DNA from: a virus
Direction: 5' to 3' (one strand)
Length of the DNA: 26,612 nt
Virus record (IMG/VR): IMGVR_UViG_3300042398_000398
Location: 1-26,612 of that record
The translations under genes were made by a program, and so were the position numbers. Every line of letters begins with the position of its first letter. The first letter of the stretch is position 1. The notes under the pieces were generated by a model. That model was not told where the DNA came from and ran no database searches. It saw only the letters and a list, made by a program, of their open reading frames with translations. This document shows positions 7,951 through 16,739 of the stretch, one piece after another.

Positions 7951-10900
7951 TTACCTTAATCCTTTCTCTCTATTGTGGGAGTTAACCCCCTCAGCAATAG
8001 ATGGGAGCATTCTATAAATTTCCGATTTTGTTTGACGACTAATATCGCCTGTAATATTAACATTAATTACTTGTTGATTTTGATTAGACATTGCAGAGGC
8101 AATTCTAGCCTGTTGAGCTTCATTTAAAACAATTTCACCAGCATGAGCAAGTACTGGAGTAGCACTACCCATATTACCAGGAATAACACCTCCTGAAGCA
8201 AATCCAGGCAAGGCACTAAATATAGAACCAAGACTAGAGAAACCTTTACTAAAGAAATCTCCAATACCGTTTCCAAATCCTTTTAGCTTATCCCACATAC
8301 CTGAGAGCATTCCGCCTCCATTAAGAGCATCTTTAACTCCGGCTACAACAGACACATACATTGGTTTTAGTGGAGAAGAACCGACTGTACCAAAGATATC
8401 TGCACCCAATGTATCACCTAGAGTTTTACTAATATCCTTAAATAAGAAGTCGCCTAATTGATTAGAGAAGTTATCTACAACCGTATTACTAAAAGCATCA
8501 AAGAATGCTTTACCAGCATTATCTTTACCTTTTAAGATATCAGAAATTAGAGTCTTTCCTTGACCTAAGAAAGCTTGTTGTAATGATTGTTGACGAGATC
8601 TTTCGTCAGTAATTTGCTTTTCCTGTTCGATCAATACAGCTCTTCTAGCAATTAGCCCTTGTAGGGTTTCACCTTCAAGTAATTGATTATTACTAATTTT
8701 CTCATTTAGTTTGTCTAATTCAATTCTATCTTTAATTAGTTTATTCTTTTTAGCTTCATCAAGACCTAAAATAACGGTAAGATCTAATCCAAGTAATGCA
8801 GCTTGTTTACCTAAAGTATTTGCAGTAAGTAGTTCTTTTCTTTGTTTCTCAAGATTCTTTTTACGTTCTTCTGCTCTGGCTCTTTCATCTAAATTAGCCT
8901 GAGTAGCTCCTTTAGTTTGCAAGTCTTTAATCTTTTCTTCTTCATCAATTATTTTCTTAGTCAATGAAAGGATATTTTCTCTTGTCTTCACATCATAAGT
9001 CAAATATTCAGTTAGATCAATATTTAAAGAAGCTAATGCGTCCTTCAAAGATAGACCTAGTAATTTACTTGCTTCATCTGCTTTAGCTTTGATTGTTGCT
9101 TTATTTTTAGAGAATTCGAGTAAATTAGCTAACAAAGATTTACTTGGATCATATTTTTGATCTAGCGCAGTTTCGATATCTTTAGATATTGCAGTAATTT
9201 TGTCTACAGTTTCTTTAGAAAGCTCGCCAAAAGATTTATCTAGTAGATCAGGAGAGAACTTAAACAACTCTGTGAATGTATTATTTAAAGTTTTAGGACT
9301 AACTTTATCATCAAATTCTTTAATTTGTTTATCTAAAGTTTCTTTGAATTCACCAGCCTTAACTAAATCAAGTGGTAATCCAGTTTTACTCTTTGGTAGA
9401 TTATTAATCTTACCAATAGTAATACCAATTTTAGTTAGATCATTAATTACTTCAGTTAATGGTACCTTAGATTTAATTACATCATCTATCTTTGACTTTA
9501 CATTTGATTTATTAAGCTGTTCTTCTAGATTCTCTAAAGCAGTCTTTTCTTTTTCCTTTTTCTTAGGTGTAAAGCCTTCACGGATTTTATCAATCTCTTC
9601 TGTTACTGCTTTGCCTCTAGTTGCTAGTTGTTTCTTATATCTATCTATTTCCCCAATACCAGCTCTACCACCAATAGCACTTCCTTCTATCTGTTTAGCT
9701 TGTAATGATAATAAATTAGCTTCCTTTATTAATTTTGTAAGTTTCTCTTGTTCTTTAATTGGTGCAGTATATACATTACTAAAAGTCTTGAGATCGCTAA
9801 AACTAATATTGAGAAGTGCATCAGCAAAACTACCAGAAGCAAGTCTTGCAGCATTTAATTCATAAGTAATCCCTGCAGTTTCCTGTCTAATTGTATTTGC
9901 TAACTGAGAAGCCTTATTAAAGTCTTTGTTAATTTGAGCTGCTTCTAATTCTTTAGTTAGTCTACCAACATTTGTGATTCTATCGAAAAGACCTCTAAAA
10001 TTACGTTCATCTAAGTTTAGTAGATCTACCCAATTAACGCCAGAGATATTTGCTGTCTTCAATGCTGTTTCTATTTGATACTTAATTGTACTAGAAGCAG
10101 ATTTCTCTAATTGTAAGGATACAGCAATCTTTAAATTGTTAATTGCTGCATTTATACCTGAAGCTTCCGTTGCATCTTTTGTTTTAAGTAATTGAGCTTG
10201 TAACTGTTTTAACTTTTCAACTTTATCTTTTATTCCAGGAAGATCTTCAACATTAAACACGCCATTTGCATCGTATGATATTTTTAGAGCATCTAAGTTT
10301 TCGGTAAGAGTCTTGATATCCTTTTGGAATACTGTAACTTCAATATTACGAACTTTTACATCTCTAGCACGAGTTGCAACTTCCGCATATTCCTTTACAG
10401 CCTTTTCAAGTTCTTCTTTTGCTTGCTGAATATCCGCCCTTTGTTGGGCTCTTTCTTCAGGTGACAAGAAGAATCCACGGAAGCCTTCGGCATTACGAAG
10501 GTTCTTAAGTGCCTCATCTCTTGCTTGAGCTGTTTTGTTAATAGAGGCAACAAGATCTTTTCTCTCATCACCTAACAAATCACCTTTACCAATATCTTCA
10601 AACTCTTGGAATGCAAATTCAATTAATGCTGCTGAGTCAATAATTTCCTGACCTAAATAAGATACATCTGTTCTAACACTACCAGTTAATCTTTTACTCC
10701 AATCAGTAAATATTGCAGCAGTTTGATCACCACTTAGGATTAGACCCATCCTTTGAGCAAAATTAGTAAAGAAATCATACGCAATATTTGTATCAAATAG
10801 CTTATTAAGTGCAAATGCAAATACATTATAAGATGCATCTAATGGCGCAAGAACTATTCTGGTTAAAGCTGAACTAGCAATTTGGATTACTTCAGCTGTT

Positions 10901-13900
10901 AATCTTGCTACAGACTTTTCAATTTTTGCAGGCTCTGCTCTGAAATTTATAGTAGCAATTCTAGCATCAAAAGCAATATCCTGGCCCTGTGTTTTACTTA
11001 CTCTTTCACTAAACTTTTCGTACCTGTTTAATAAAGTTTCTATTTGCTTTGTTGTCTTCTCTGAGACTTCACCAAGTTCTTTCGATTCTTCTTTAGCTGC
11101 GCCTATAGACTTTTCTATAGCCTTTGATAAACTAGTAAATTCACCTACATCTTTTGGATTAATATATTTTAAAGAAATTTGATTCGAAGAGTTGTTAAAC
11201 TTAGTTGATAACTCAGGATTAATCTCTTTTAGGTTATTAGAAATATTAGTTGCACGTTTACTAAACTTTTCAAATTGGCTAAATTCTTGGATAGCCCTTG
11301 GTATTGCTTCTTTTATACCTGTAGTGAACTCAATCAAAGTATTAGTTGTTTTTCTTAAACCATCACTAAACTTTTCTGTGAATGTATCACCATCACCGAT
11401 AGTATAAATTAAAGCTCCAAATAAAGTAATAACACCAGTTGCTGCTGCTGCAGTACCTGTTAGAATAGGTATAAGTCTAGCTAACCAAGATACCTTGTTT
11501 GAAGGGCCCATTAAAGCCGCATCTTTTAATAGTCCGAATTGTTTTAATACAAAATCAAACGCTTTTGAGATACCTGCACGAACAGAAGAATTACTTAATA
11601 AGAACCAGCCTAGTAAACCACCTTCTAGAGCATAATTAGATACTGTAGCAGCAATATCCATTACTCCAGCTTTTGCCTCAGTAGTAAATAAAGTAATTAA
11701 TGCACTTAATGCAATTACTGTACCTGCTTTACCAAATAAGATTTTTCCAATTGCGCCTGTAGGTCCAAAAGTAGCACCCAAGCCAGCTAGTCCAGTAAAT
11801 TTGTTTCTTACAAATTCTAGGAATAAATCTAATTCCGCTTTTATTTTGCTAGCCGCATTTAGTCCAGTGGCAGAATTCAATATTGTATTTTTACTTACAT
11901 CATTAGCTGCTTCTTTGGCAATATTACTTGCAGTATTAACATAGCTACCAAATGAATATGTTATTCCATCTGGCTTAGAGCCAAGGATAATAGCTTTTAA
12001 TAAAGAATCACCTGTCTTTGTTCCGGATGCTGCTTTATCTGCAGATTCCTTTGCTGTTTTAGTAAAGTTACTAAACATATCTTTGTCCATACCTGCACCA
12101 GACATTGAGAAATCAGCGGCACTAAAGCCACCTTTCATTCCTGCCTTTGGTCCAAAAATGAAATCGGATAAAGATAAGCCACCAGCTAAGAAAGACTTCT
12201 TACGTTCTTCATCAGTTACTCTCTTAATACCAGTAAACAATTTAGCAATTGTTGACTTTGCATTGGTTAAAATAGTTCCAGCAACGGTACTATTATCAAA
12301 TAACCTAGCAAACATATTTTGTAATACTGAGCTACCTGCAGTTTGTGCAGTAATCATTGCTGTAATTTTTAGAAGAATACTTCTAACAGCGTCTACTAAA
12401 ATCTTACCAGCTACATCTCTACCTAAAATTGCAGTAACTAAAAGTGGAGTTGCAACAAATGCAGCTTGCACAAAGTTTACTTCTTTTGTAAATACAGAGA
12501 GTAAAGCGGTAATACCTGCTACAGCAAAGGCTACATCAACCTTATCACCAAACACACGTTTAATAATTGATTCTTGTGTAAGTTTAGATGTGACGCTAGA
12601 TGATAGTATACCACCTAATCCTTTACTGACTTCCGAAATTTGTTTTGTAATCTGATCAAAGCCAACAACTCCAAATATCATTAAAGGTAAAATTCCAGTT
12701 TCACCTAATGTTAAAAGATTTAAAATACCTTTAACACCATTACCAATTAAACCTAAATCGCCTAAGAATTCATTAATAAATCCAGAACTAAAACTTATAA
12801 TTGCACCAATAATAGATGGAATTTCTTCAACGGCACTCTTTAATAAAGTTGCAAGAGTAGAACCTAAGTTCCTACCAATTTCACCAATTATCGAAAAGTT
12901 AAAAACAGAGGATAGCCCATTTTCTAAAGCGAAACCTAGATTTTTTGCTATGTTAAGACCTAGTACAGCTACAAAAGTAGACAATGCTGCTGGACTAACT
13001 AGAGAAGCGATAATACCACCAACAACTGCAGTAGATGCAACTCTAGCTGCTTTTTCTAATGAGTCAGAATTGATAGATAATGTGTCTGTAATTTCTCCGC
13101 CTAAATCACCGAAGGAAAAATCTTTTCTTGATAAATTGCTAAATAAGTTTAATACAGCAGAGCTAAAGGCTTTTATTTTCTTAGTACCTTCAGATACTAA
13201 TTTATTTGACCAACTAAGGATTCCTTCTACCATATCTGGCCAGTAAGAACGGCCAACTACTTTATCATAAATATCAAAAAACACTGCTTTAACTCTGATC
13301 CCAAAAGCACGAATATTAAGGTATACATTGTTTAAAAGTTTAGTATACTTGTCTATCCTTTTTACACTTTCTTCATAGTATCCAGCATACTGTAATTCAA
13401 TTCCAAGGTTATGTCTAGCTCGCATGCCAATTCCTGCGGCTGCCCTAACTAAGGCTGCATTACCTTTTCCAACTTGTTCAGTTGCTGATTTATAAAAGCT
13501 AGATAAAGATGAGAATAGATTTGAAGAAAAGGAAGAACTTACGGCATCCTTAAACTTAATACCAAAGGTAATAAATAACCTTAGTGTATCATCAAGTAAA
13601 GTTATAACTGAGTTTTTAACTGCTTTTGTAGAGACCTGAAATCCTGTTGCAAATTTATTTATGTTTAAAAGTCCAATTGATGAAACCATCAACACTAAAC
13701 TATTTGTAACACTTACAGCAAATTTTTCGGTGTATGCGGAAAATCCAGATAGACTAAAAATAAATCGGCCAATAGTAGTTGAGATACTACCCACTACACC
13801 TCCAAATGATCTTCCTAATTCAATTAGGTAAGAGCCAACAGCTTGTGTTGCTACTTGAAAAGCAATAATGAATTTTTGGAAAATAACTGCGCCTAATCTG

Positions 13901-15324
13901 TCAAACAACCTTACTATCTCAGATACATAATCACCAATTGCTTTTATTTTGTCAAATCTTACATTGCCAATAACAATTAGTTTATTCTCTAAAAGGCCTA
14001 GACTAGCTAGAAATTCCCTGAATGGCATTAGGAATTTAACAATCTCCCGATAGTTTAAAGCATCTAGTAGGGCTGTACCGATCTCTACGTCACCTGAAAG
14101 TATTTTCCACCATCCTTGTAGACTAGTCAAGTCCGGATCTTTAATTACTTGCACAAGATTAGCAATATTCTTTTGTAGTTCAGGTATAGACTTTGACAAA
14201 GCTATTCTTGATATTGCATCAAAGAAGTCAGATTTGTAATCTACGCCAAAGAATTGTAATGTTCTTCTAAATACAGCTGCCGTTGCTGTCAATACGCTCT
14301 TTAACCTTATAGACTCTTCTGTATAGAGTTTTAGGAATGCAATATTTAAATTAGCACCTAATTGAAGTTGTAAGAAAGATACAACTGGAATTAATCTTTT
14401 AATCTCAATACCTAATTGAGCAAACAATGGTGCTACTGATCTACCCAAATCTGCTGCAGTATCAATTGTATTTTGAATACTAGCAGAAATAATAATTGCA
14501 GAGGTAACTATTGCATTTCTATTTTCAGCTATAATATCTGCTGCTGCACTAATTGCTCTGGCTATACCAGGAGTTCTTCCCGTTTCAGTAAAAATTTCAC
14601 CTAAAGTTAATCCTGCTATATCCTTTATCTTTAATAAAGATTGGCCAACTGTTAATCCTACTTTTTCAAACTCAGCAGAGATTTGTTTAGATTGACTAGA
14701 TAGTGCATCAAAAATAGCTTCGGTAGTTACTTTACCTTCTTGAGCTAAAGCACGAAGCTCTCCAAGGCTTACCCCTAGGCCATCTGCGATAGCTCTAGCG
14801 AGTCTAGGTGTTTGTTCAAATACTGAGTTAAGCTCTTCTCCACGGAGAGTGCCTGACTGTAAACCCTGATTAAGCTGGGTTAGAGCTGCTTTAATAGAGT
14901 CTGCAGAACCACCAGAAACAATGCTTGCCTTCTGAATAGTATCTGTAATCTTTAAAATTTCACTAGAAGGCTTTTTAAGAGATTTTGCTAATCCCGAAAA
15001 TACTTCTGTAGTTGATTCAATGCTTGTTCTTGTACTTTGGGATATCTTAACAAGTTCTTGTTGAACTCGAATAAGCTCGCCCATATTGTCTATACTTAAT
15101 GAAAGTCTAGAATTTAATTGAACAAAAGAATCAGAGGTTTTCTGCACAACAGCTGCAAAGCTGAATCCTGCAACAACTCCTGCAACGCTCTTAGCGAGAG
15201 AGGCAATCGAATCTGCTGTCGATTTTGCTGTATTCTCAATACCTTGGACTGACTTGTTCAGTTTATTAAGGTCACGCTGGGCCTGTTGAGAATCAGAAGA
15301 TATCGTAAATTGAATATCTGACAT
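7951..15324 (-). CDS. Tail tape measure protein, very long
   Basis: At 2457 residues this is the largest gene here. The N-terminus (residues ~1-235) has the tape measure domain pattern: 'QRDLNKLNKSVQGIENTAKS', a hydrophobic helix, then 'LNQGLQSGTLRGEELNSVFEQ' and 'TTEAIFDALSSQSKQ'. Several hydrophobic segments lie in the middle (about 761-793, 879-892, 1202-1222 and 1285-1309). Residues ~1650-2280 are rich in Lys/Glu/Leu heptads and probably coiled coil. The C-terminus has FASGGVIPGNMGSATPVLAHAGEIVL, the usual Gly-rich tape measure ending. By the ~1.5 angstrom per residue rule the tail would be roughly 350-370 nm long. Start: ATG with TTAAGGAG upstream. The gene sits behind an intrinsic terminator, which may lower its expression relative to the tail tube protein. 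Confidence 0.95.
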   Translation of the reverse strand: MSDIQFTISSDSQQAQRDLNKLNKSVQGIENTAKSTADSIASLAKSVAGVVAGFSFAAVVQKTSDSFVQLNSRLSLSIDNMGELIRVQQELVKISQSTRTSIESTTEVFSGLAKSLKKPSSEILKITDTIQKASIVSGGSADSIKAALTQLNQGLQSGTLRGEELNSVFEQTPRLARAIADGLGVSLGELRALAQEGKVTTEAIFDALSSQSKQISAEFEKVGLTVGQSLLKIKDIAGLTLGEIFTETGRTPGIARAISAAADIIAENRNAIVTSAIIISASIQNTIDTAADLGRSVAPLFAQLGIEIKRLIPVVSFLQLQLGANLNIAFLKLYTEESIRLKSVLTATAAVFRRTLQFFGVDYKSDFFDAISRIALSKSIPELQKNIANLVQVIKDPDLTSLQGWWKILSGDVEIGTALLDALNYREIVKFLMPFREFLASLGLLENKLIVIGNVRFDKIKAIGDYVSEIVRLFDRLGAVIFQKFIIAFQVATQAVGSYLIELGRSFGGVVGSISTTIGRFIFSLSGFSAYTEKFAVSVTNSLVLMVSSIGLLNINKFATGFQVSTKAVKNSVITLLDDTLRLFITFGIKFKDAVSSSFSSNLFSSLSSFYKSATEQVGKGNAALVRAAAGIGMRARHNLGIELQYAGYYEESVKRIDKYTKLLNNVYLNIRAFGIRVKAVFFDIYDKVVGRSYWPDMVEGILSWSNKLVSEGTKKIKAFSSAVLNLFSNLSRKDFSFGDLGGEITDTLSINSDSLEKAARVASTAVVGGIIASLVSPAALSTFVAVLGLNIAKNLGFALENGLSSVFNFSIIGEIGRNLGSTLATLLKSAVEEIPSIIGAIISFSSGFINEFLGDLGLIGNGVKGILNLLTLGETGILPLMIFGVVGFDQITKQISEVSKGLGGILSSSVTSKLTQESIIKRVFGDKVDVAFAVAGITALLSVFTKEVNFVQAAFVATPLLVTAILGRDVAGKILVDAVRSILLKITAMITAQTAGSSVLQNMFARLFDNSTVAGTILTNAKSTIAKLFTGIKRVTDEERKKSFLAGGLSLSDFIFGPKAGMKGGFSAADFSMSGAGMDKDMFSNFTKTAKESADKAASGTKTGDSLLKAIILGSKPDGITYSFGSYVNTASNIAKEAANDVSKNTILNSATGLNAASKIKAELDLFLEFVRNKFTGLAGLGATFGPTGAIGKILFGKAGTVIALSALITLFTTEAKAGVMDIAATVSNYALEGGLLGWFLLSNSSVRAGISKAFDFVLKQFGLLKDAALMGPSNKVSWLARLIPILTGTAAAATGVITLFGALIYTIGDGDTFTEKFSDGLRKTTNTLIEFTTGIKEAIPRAIQEFSQFEKFSKRATNISNNLKEINPELSTKFNNSSNQISLKYINPKDVGEFTSLSKAIEKSIGAAKEESKELGEVSEKTTKQIETLLNRYEKFSERVSKTQGQDIAFDARIATINFRAEPAKIEKSVARLTAEVIQIASSALTRIVLAPLDASYNVFAFALNKLFDTNIAYDFFTNFAQRMGLILSGDQTAAIFTDWSKRLTGSVRTDVSYLGQEIIDSAALIEFAFQEFEDIGKGDLLGDERKDLVASINKTAQARDEALKNLRNAEGFRGFFLSPEERAQQRADIQQAKEELEKAVKEYAEVATRARDVKVRNIEVTVFQKDIKTLTENLDALKISYDANGVFNVEDLPGIKDKVEKLKQLQAQLLKTKDATEASGINAAINNLKIAVSLQLEKSASSTIKYQIETALKTANISGVNWVDLLNLDERNFRGLFDRITNVGRLTKELEAAQINKDFNKASQLANTIRQETAGITYELNAARLASGSFADALLNISFSDLKTFSNVYTAPIKEQEKLTKLIKEANLLSLQAKQIEGSAIGGRAGIGEIDRYKKQLATRGKAVTEEIDKIREGFTPKKKEKEKTALENLEEQLNKSNVKSKIDDVIKSKVPLTEVINDLTKIGITIGKINNLPKSKTGLPLDLVKAGEFKETLDKQIKEFDDKVSPKTLNNTFTELFKFSPDLLDKSFGELSKETVDKITAISKDIETALDQKYDPSKSLLANLLEFSKNKATIKAKADEASKLLGLSLKDALASLNIDLTEYLTYDVKTRENILSLTKKIIDEEEKIKDLQTKGATQANLDERARAEERKKNLEKQRKELLTANTLGKQAALLGLDLTVILGLDEAKKNKLIKDRIELDKLNEKISNNQLLEGETLQGLIARRAVLIEQEKQITDERSRQQSLQQAFLGQGKTLISDILKGKDNAGKAFFDAFSNTVVDNFSNQLGDFLFKDISKTLGDTLGADIFGTVGSSPLKPMYVSVVAGVKDALNGGGMLSGMWDKLKGFGNGIGDFFSKGFSSLGSIFSALPGFASGGVIPGNMGSATPVLAHAGEIVLNEAQQARIASAMSNQNQQVINVNITGDISRQTKSEIYRMLPSIAEGVNSHNREKGLR

Positions 15325-15340
15325 GATTTCTCCTTAAGTT

Positions 15341-15379
15341 AAAAAAGCCCTTAACATGTTTTTAGGCACATCAAGGGCT
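15341..15379 (-). terminator. Intrinsic terminator upstream of the tape measure gene
   Basis: On the minus strand AGCCCTTGATGTG (15367-15379) pairs with CATGTTAAGGGCT (15346-15358): seven Watson-Crick pairs at the base, then six more including wobbles, with an 8-base CCTAAAAA loop. A run of six T (15341-15346) follows directly. The hairpin begins about ten bases after the stop of the gp10-like gene and ends 17 bases before the tape measure ATG, leaving no room for a full promoter in between. It probably works as an attenuator that lets a fraction of transcripts continue. Confidence 0.85.
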
Positions 15380-15388
15380 AGGGAATGG

Positions 15389-15742
15389 TTATTCAATTGT
15401 GAAACCATTTTGTAAAATTGTATTTTCAATAAAGTAAGGAGCAGCTTGTTTAGAGTGTCCAGCGTTTAAGTATACAATGTAGTCAGCGTCATTAGACACT
15501 GTGTATGTTCTTCCAAAAAGATTAAAGAGTAGTGGAGAGTACCTGACGTTGTAAGTCAAGCCAGGCGTATTTAGAGTTTCTAAATTCCATCTGCTTCTTG
15601 CATAACCTGTATCAACAGGTGTAGCAGCCACTAAATCTTCTACTAAATTATTTATTCTTTCTTCAGACTCTATATTAACCGTGTCACTCATCTTTTTTAT
15701 AAGTGACCCAAGTAGAGTCCTACTCCCTGTAATCCTGATCAT
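15389..15742 (-). CDS. HK97 gp10-like tail completion protein
   Basis: A 117-residue protein. The motif 'AATPVDTGYARSRWNLE' followed by 'DADYIVYLNAGHSKQAAPYFIE' near the C-terminus is the signature of HK97 gp10-like proteins, which cap or complete the tail at the head-tail interface. In many phages this gene sits among the connector genes, but here it is between the tail chaperones and the tape measure. I chose ATG 15742 because GGGAGG lies nine bases upstream. The longer open frame from 15817 has no such signal and would overlap the frameshift product far more. The start overlaps the end of the GT-type frame by 23 bases. A further in-frame ATG at 15691 is possible but has a weaker SD. Confidence 0.75.
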   Translation of the reverse strand: MIRITGSRTLLGSLIKKMSDTVNIESEERINNLVEDLVAATPVDTGYARSRWNLETLNTPGLTYNVRYSPLLFNLFGRTYTVSNDADYIVYLNAGHSKQAAPYFIENTILQNGFTIE

Positions 15743-16381
15743 CGACAGATACCTCCCATTTAATATTCTCTGATACTGCAGCTTGTTGCAACTTAGCGAA
15801 TAGTCCAGAGGAAACAAGAGTACGGCTTAACCTTTTCTCTTCGGCTTCCCGATCAGCTACCTTTTTCATTTGAGCTAAAGAATTAAATAACGCCTCTGGT
15901 TTTTGTTTAACACCTTGAGCAGCTAATAGCATATACGCTCTATTGTCATCTCTCCAACCAATAGGTCTTTCTTTAAAATACAATAGCCAATTTACTAATT
16001 CATCATAAGGCATTTCACTTGTCAGTTGGTATACTGGCATTTTTAAATGAAATGCTAACTCATAAATTTCTAGTAACTCAGCAGATATCGTATTTACTTC
16101 TTGACGTTTCCCAAGCCTGAGAATTCAAGAATATCACTAGATAAACGACTTAGTTCTTCTAGTGGGAATTGTTCAATTTCGTCTGAAGAAAGGCTATCTG
16201 CACCTTCTACAGCGTTAGTGATTACGAAAGACAGTACTTCCATACTATTATCTTTCTCACCTGCATTTTGTGTAAGTTCTTGGATTGCCATAACTTGTGC
16301 TACGGTTAGCTTGTTGATTACAACTTCTTCTCCAAGAAATTTAACTTTCTTAGTCATTTTCTTACCGATTAAATGTTTCAT
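15720..16381 (-). CDS. GT-type tail assembly chaperone made by -1 ribosomal frameshift
   Basis: Fusion of the 95-residue G-type frame with a downstream frame that continues to 15720. The in-frame slippery heptamer G GGA AAC (16106-16112) sits just before the G-type stop at 16094. After a -1 slip the reading continues CGT CAA GAA GTA AAT ACG and stays open, passing through the ATG at 16040 into MPVYQLTSEMPYDELVNWLLYF. The predicted product is about 220 residues: 92 from the first frame and 128 from the second. The second frame has no SD before its ATG at 16040, so it is unlikely to be translated alone. The arrangement matches lambda G/GT, where the T part recruits the tail tube and G binds the tape measure. 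Confidence 0.85.
16094..16381 (-). CDS. G-type tail assembly chaperone (unshifted product)
   Basis: A 95-residue acidic protein with 'KVKFLGEEVVINKLTVAQVMAIQEL' at the N-terminus, a form seen in gpG-like tail chaperones that coat the tape measure before tube polymerisation, and a helical, acidic C-terminal half (SSDEIEQFPLEELSRLSSDILEF). It lies between the major tail protein and the tape measure, as in lambda. Start ATG 16381 has AAGGAA upstream; an internal ATG (M9) lacks a better signal. Four codons from the stop is the slippery heptamer that produces the longer GT-type form. Confidence 0.8.
   Translation of the reverse strand: MKHLIGKKMTKKVKFLGEEVVINKLTVAQVMAIQELTQNAGEKDNSMEVLSFVITNAVEGADSLSSDEIEQFPLEELSRLSSDILEFSGLGNVKK
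16106..16112 (-). promoter_or_regulatory. Slippery heptamer GGGAAAC for -1 frameshifting
   Basis: In the zero frame it reads TTG GGA AAC, an exact X XXY YYZ site, one base different from the lambda G/GT site GGGAAAG. It is positioned where the upstream frame is about to end and the -1 frame is open. I saw no strong downstream stem. Confidence 0.85.
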
Positions 16382-16398
16382 TTTATATTTCCTTACTT

Positions 16399-16644
16399 TT
16401 ACTTATTATCACTAAATAGATGTTTGTTGTTCTCTTGAAAATCATCTAATACTTTGCGTACAGTATGCAACACAGATAATGTTTCCATAATCTCTTTACC
16501 TACTTGACTATCTTTGTCGAAGTCTTGAAACCTCTCAAATGATTTACGAATACTAATATCAACACTACGTCTCATATGACGGAATGTAGTTTTCATAACA
16601 AATGATTTGCTGAATGGTGGTTTATCTTCTTTATTATCAACCAT
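16399..16644 (-). CDS. Small protein of unknown function, first gene after promoter copy B
   Basis: 81 residues, charged, and predicted helical: FRHMRRSVDISIRKSFERFQDF followed by an acidic helix VGKEIMETLSVLHTVRKVLDDFQ. There is no signal peptide, membrane segment or recognised motif. The start ATG 16644 has TTAAGGA six bases upstream. It lies 52 bases after the predicted +1 of promoter copy B (16696), between the major tail protein and the tail chaperones. By position it may be a tail assembly factor, but nothing in the sequence shows its role. Confidence 0.75.
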   Translation of the reverse strand: MVDNKEDKPPFSKSFVMKTTFRHMRRSVDISIRKSFERFQDFDKDSQVGKEIMETLSVLHTVRKVLDDFQENNKHLFSDNK

Positions 16645-16670
16645 AATTATCCTTAAATACTATATAATAC

Positions 16671-16715
16671 TACCTAGGGGAGGCCTCAGATCTCTCTTTA
16701 GCGTCCCCTGGTAAA
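16671..16715. repeat. Intergenic repeat with inverted arms around the promoter, copy B
   Basis: Same element as at 177-220: 27 identical bases at 16689-16715 and 12 identical bases at 16671-16682, with a one-base length difference in the middle. The arms ACCAGGGGA (16704-16712) and TCCCCTAGGT (16672-16681) are complementary apart from one bulged base. The middle differs (AGGCCT here), so only the arms and the promoter core are conserved. Confidence 0.75.
16691..16713 (-). promoter_or_regulatory. Candidate T7/SP6-family phage promoter, copy B
   Basis: The minus-strand core is identical to copy A, with predicted +1 G at 16696 and an initial transcript beginning GAGAGATC. It has GG.GAC.CTA.A as in SP6, and A at -2 as in T3. 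It lies directly downstream of the hairpin terminator of the major tail protein gene and 52 bases before the ATG of the next gene, a terminator-then-promoter order as at T7-type late gene boundaries. The likely polymerase is the MuF-fused enzyme at 20434-24852. Confidence 0.78.
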
Positions 16716-16733
16716 AGGGGAAATTAATCCCCT
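16713..16733 (-). terminator. Probable terminator after the major tail protein gene
   Basis: Minus-strand AGGGGA (16728-16733) pairs with TCCCCT (16716-16721) across a 6-base loop and is followed by TTTT. The T tract is short and the stem only six pairs, so efficiency may be modest. The GGGGA arm of the promoter repeat just downstream could compete for pairing. Confidence 0.6.
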
Positions 16734-16739
16734 AAGTCA

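Noticed and set aside
9200-9865. A 221-codon plus-strand open frame inside the tape measure gene, and a 190-codon one at 12083-12655
   Set aside because: Both lie fully antisense to a convincing, intact tape measure frame. Their products are Ser/Leu-rich mirror sequences of Lys/Glu/Ala codons with no domain pattern and no ribosome site that I could see.
15743-15817. Longer N-terminus for the HK97 gp10-like protein (142 residues)
   Set aside because: No SD at 15817, and the added residues lie inside the conserved GT-type frame. GGGAGG before ATG 15742 gives a much better start.
15720-16040. The T-type frame as an independent 106-residue gene
   Set aside because: Its ATG at 16040 has no SD, while the frame is open back to an in-phase slippery heptamer. 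It is better explained as the shifted part of a fusion.
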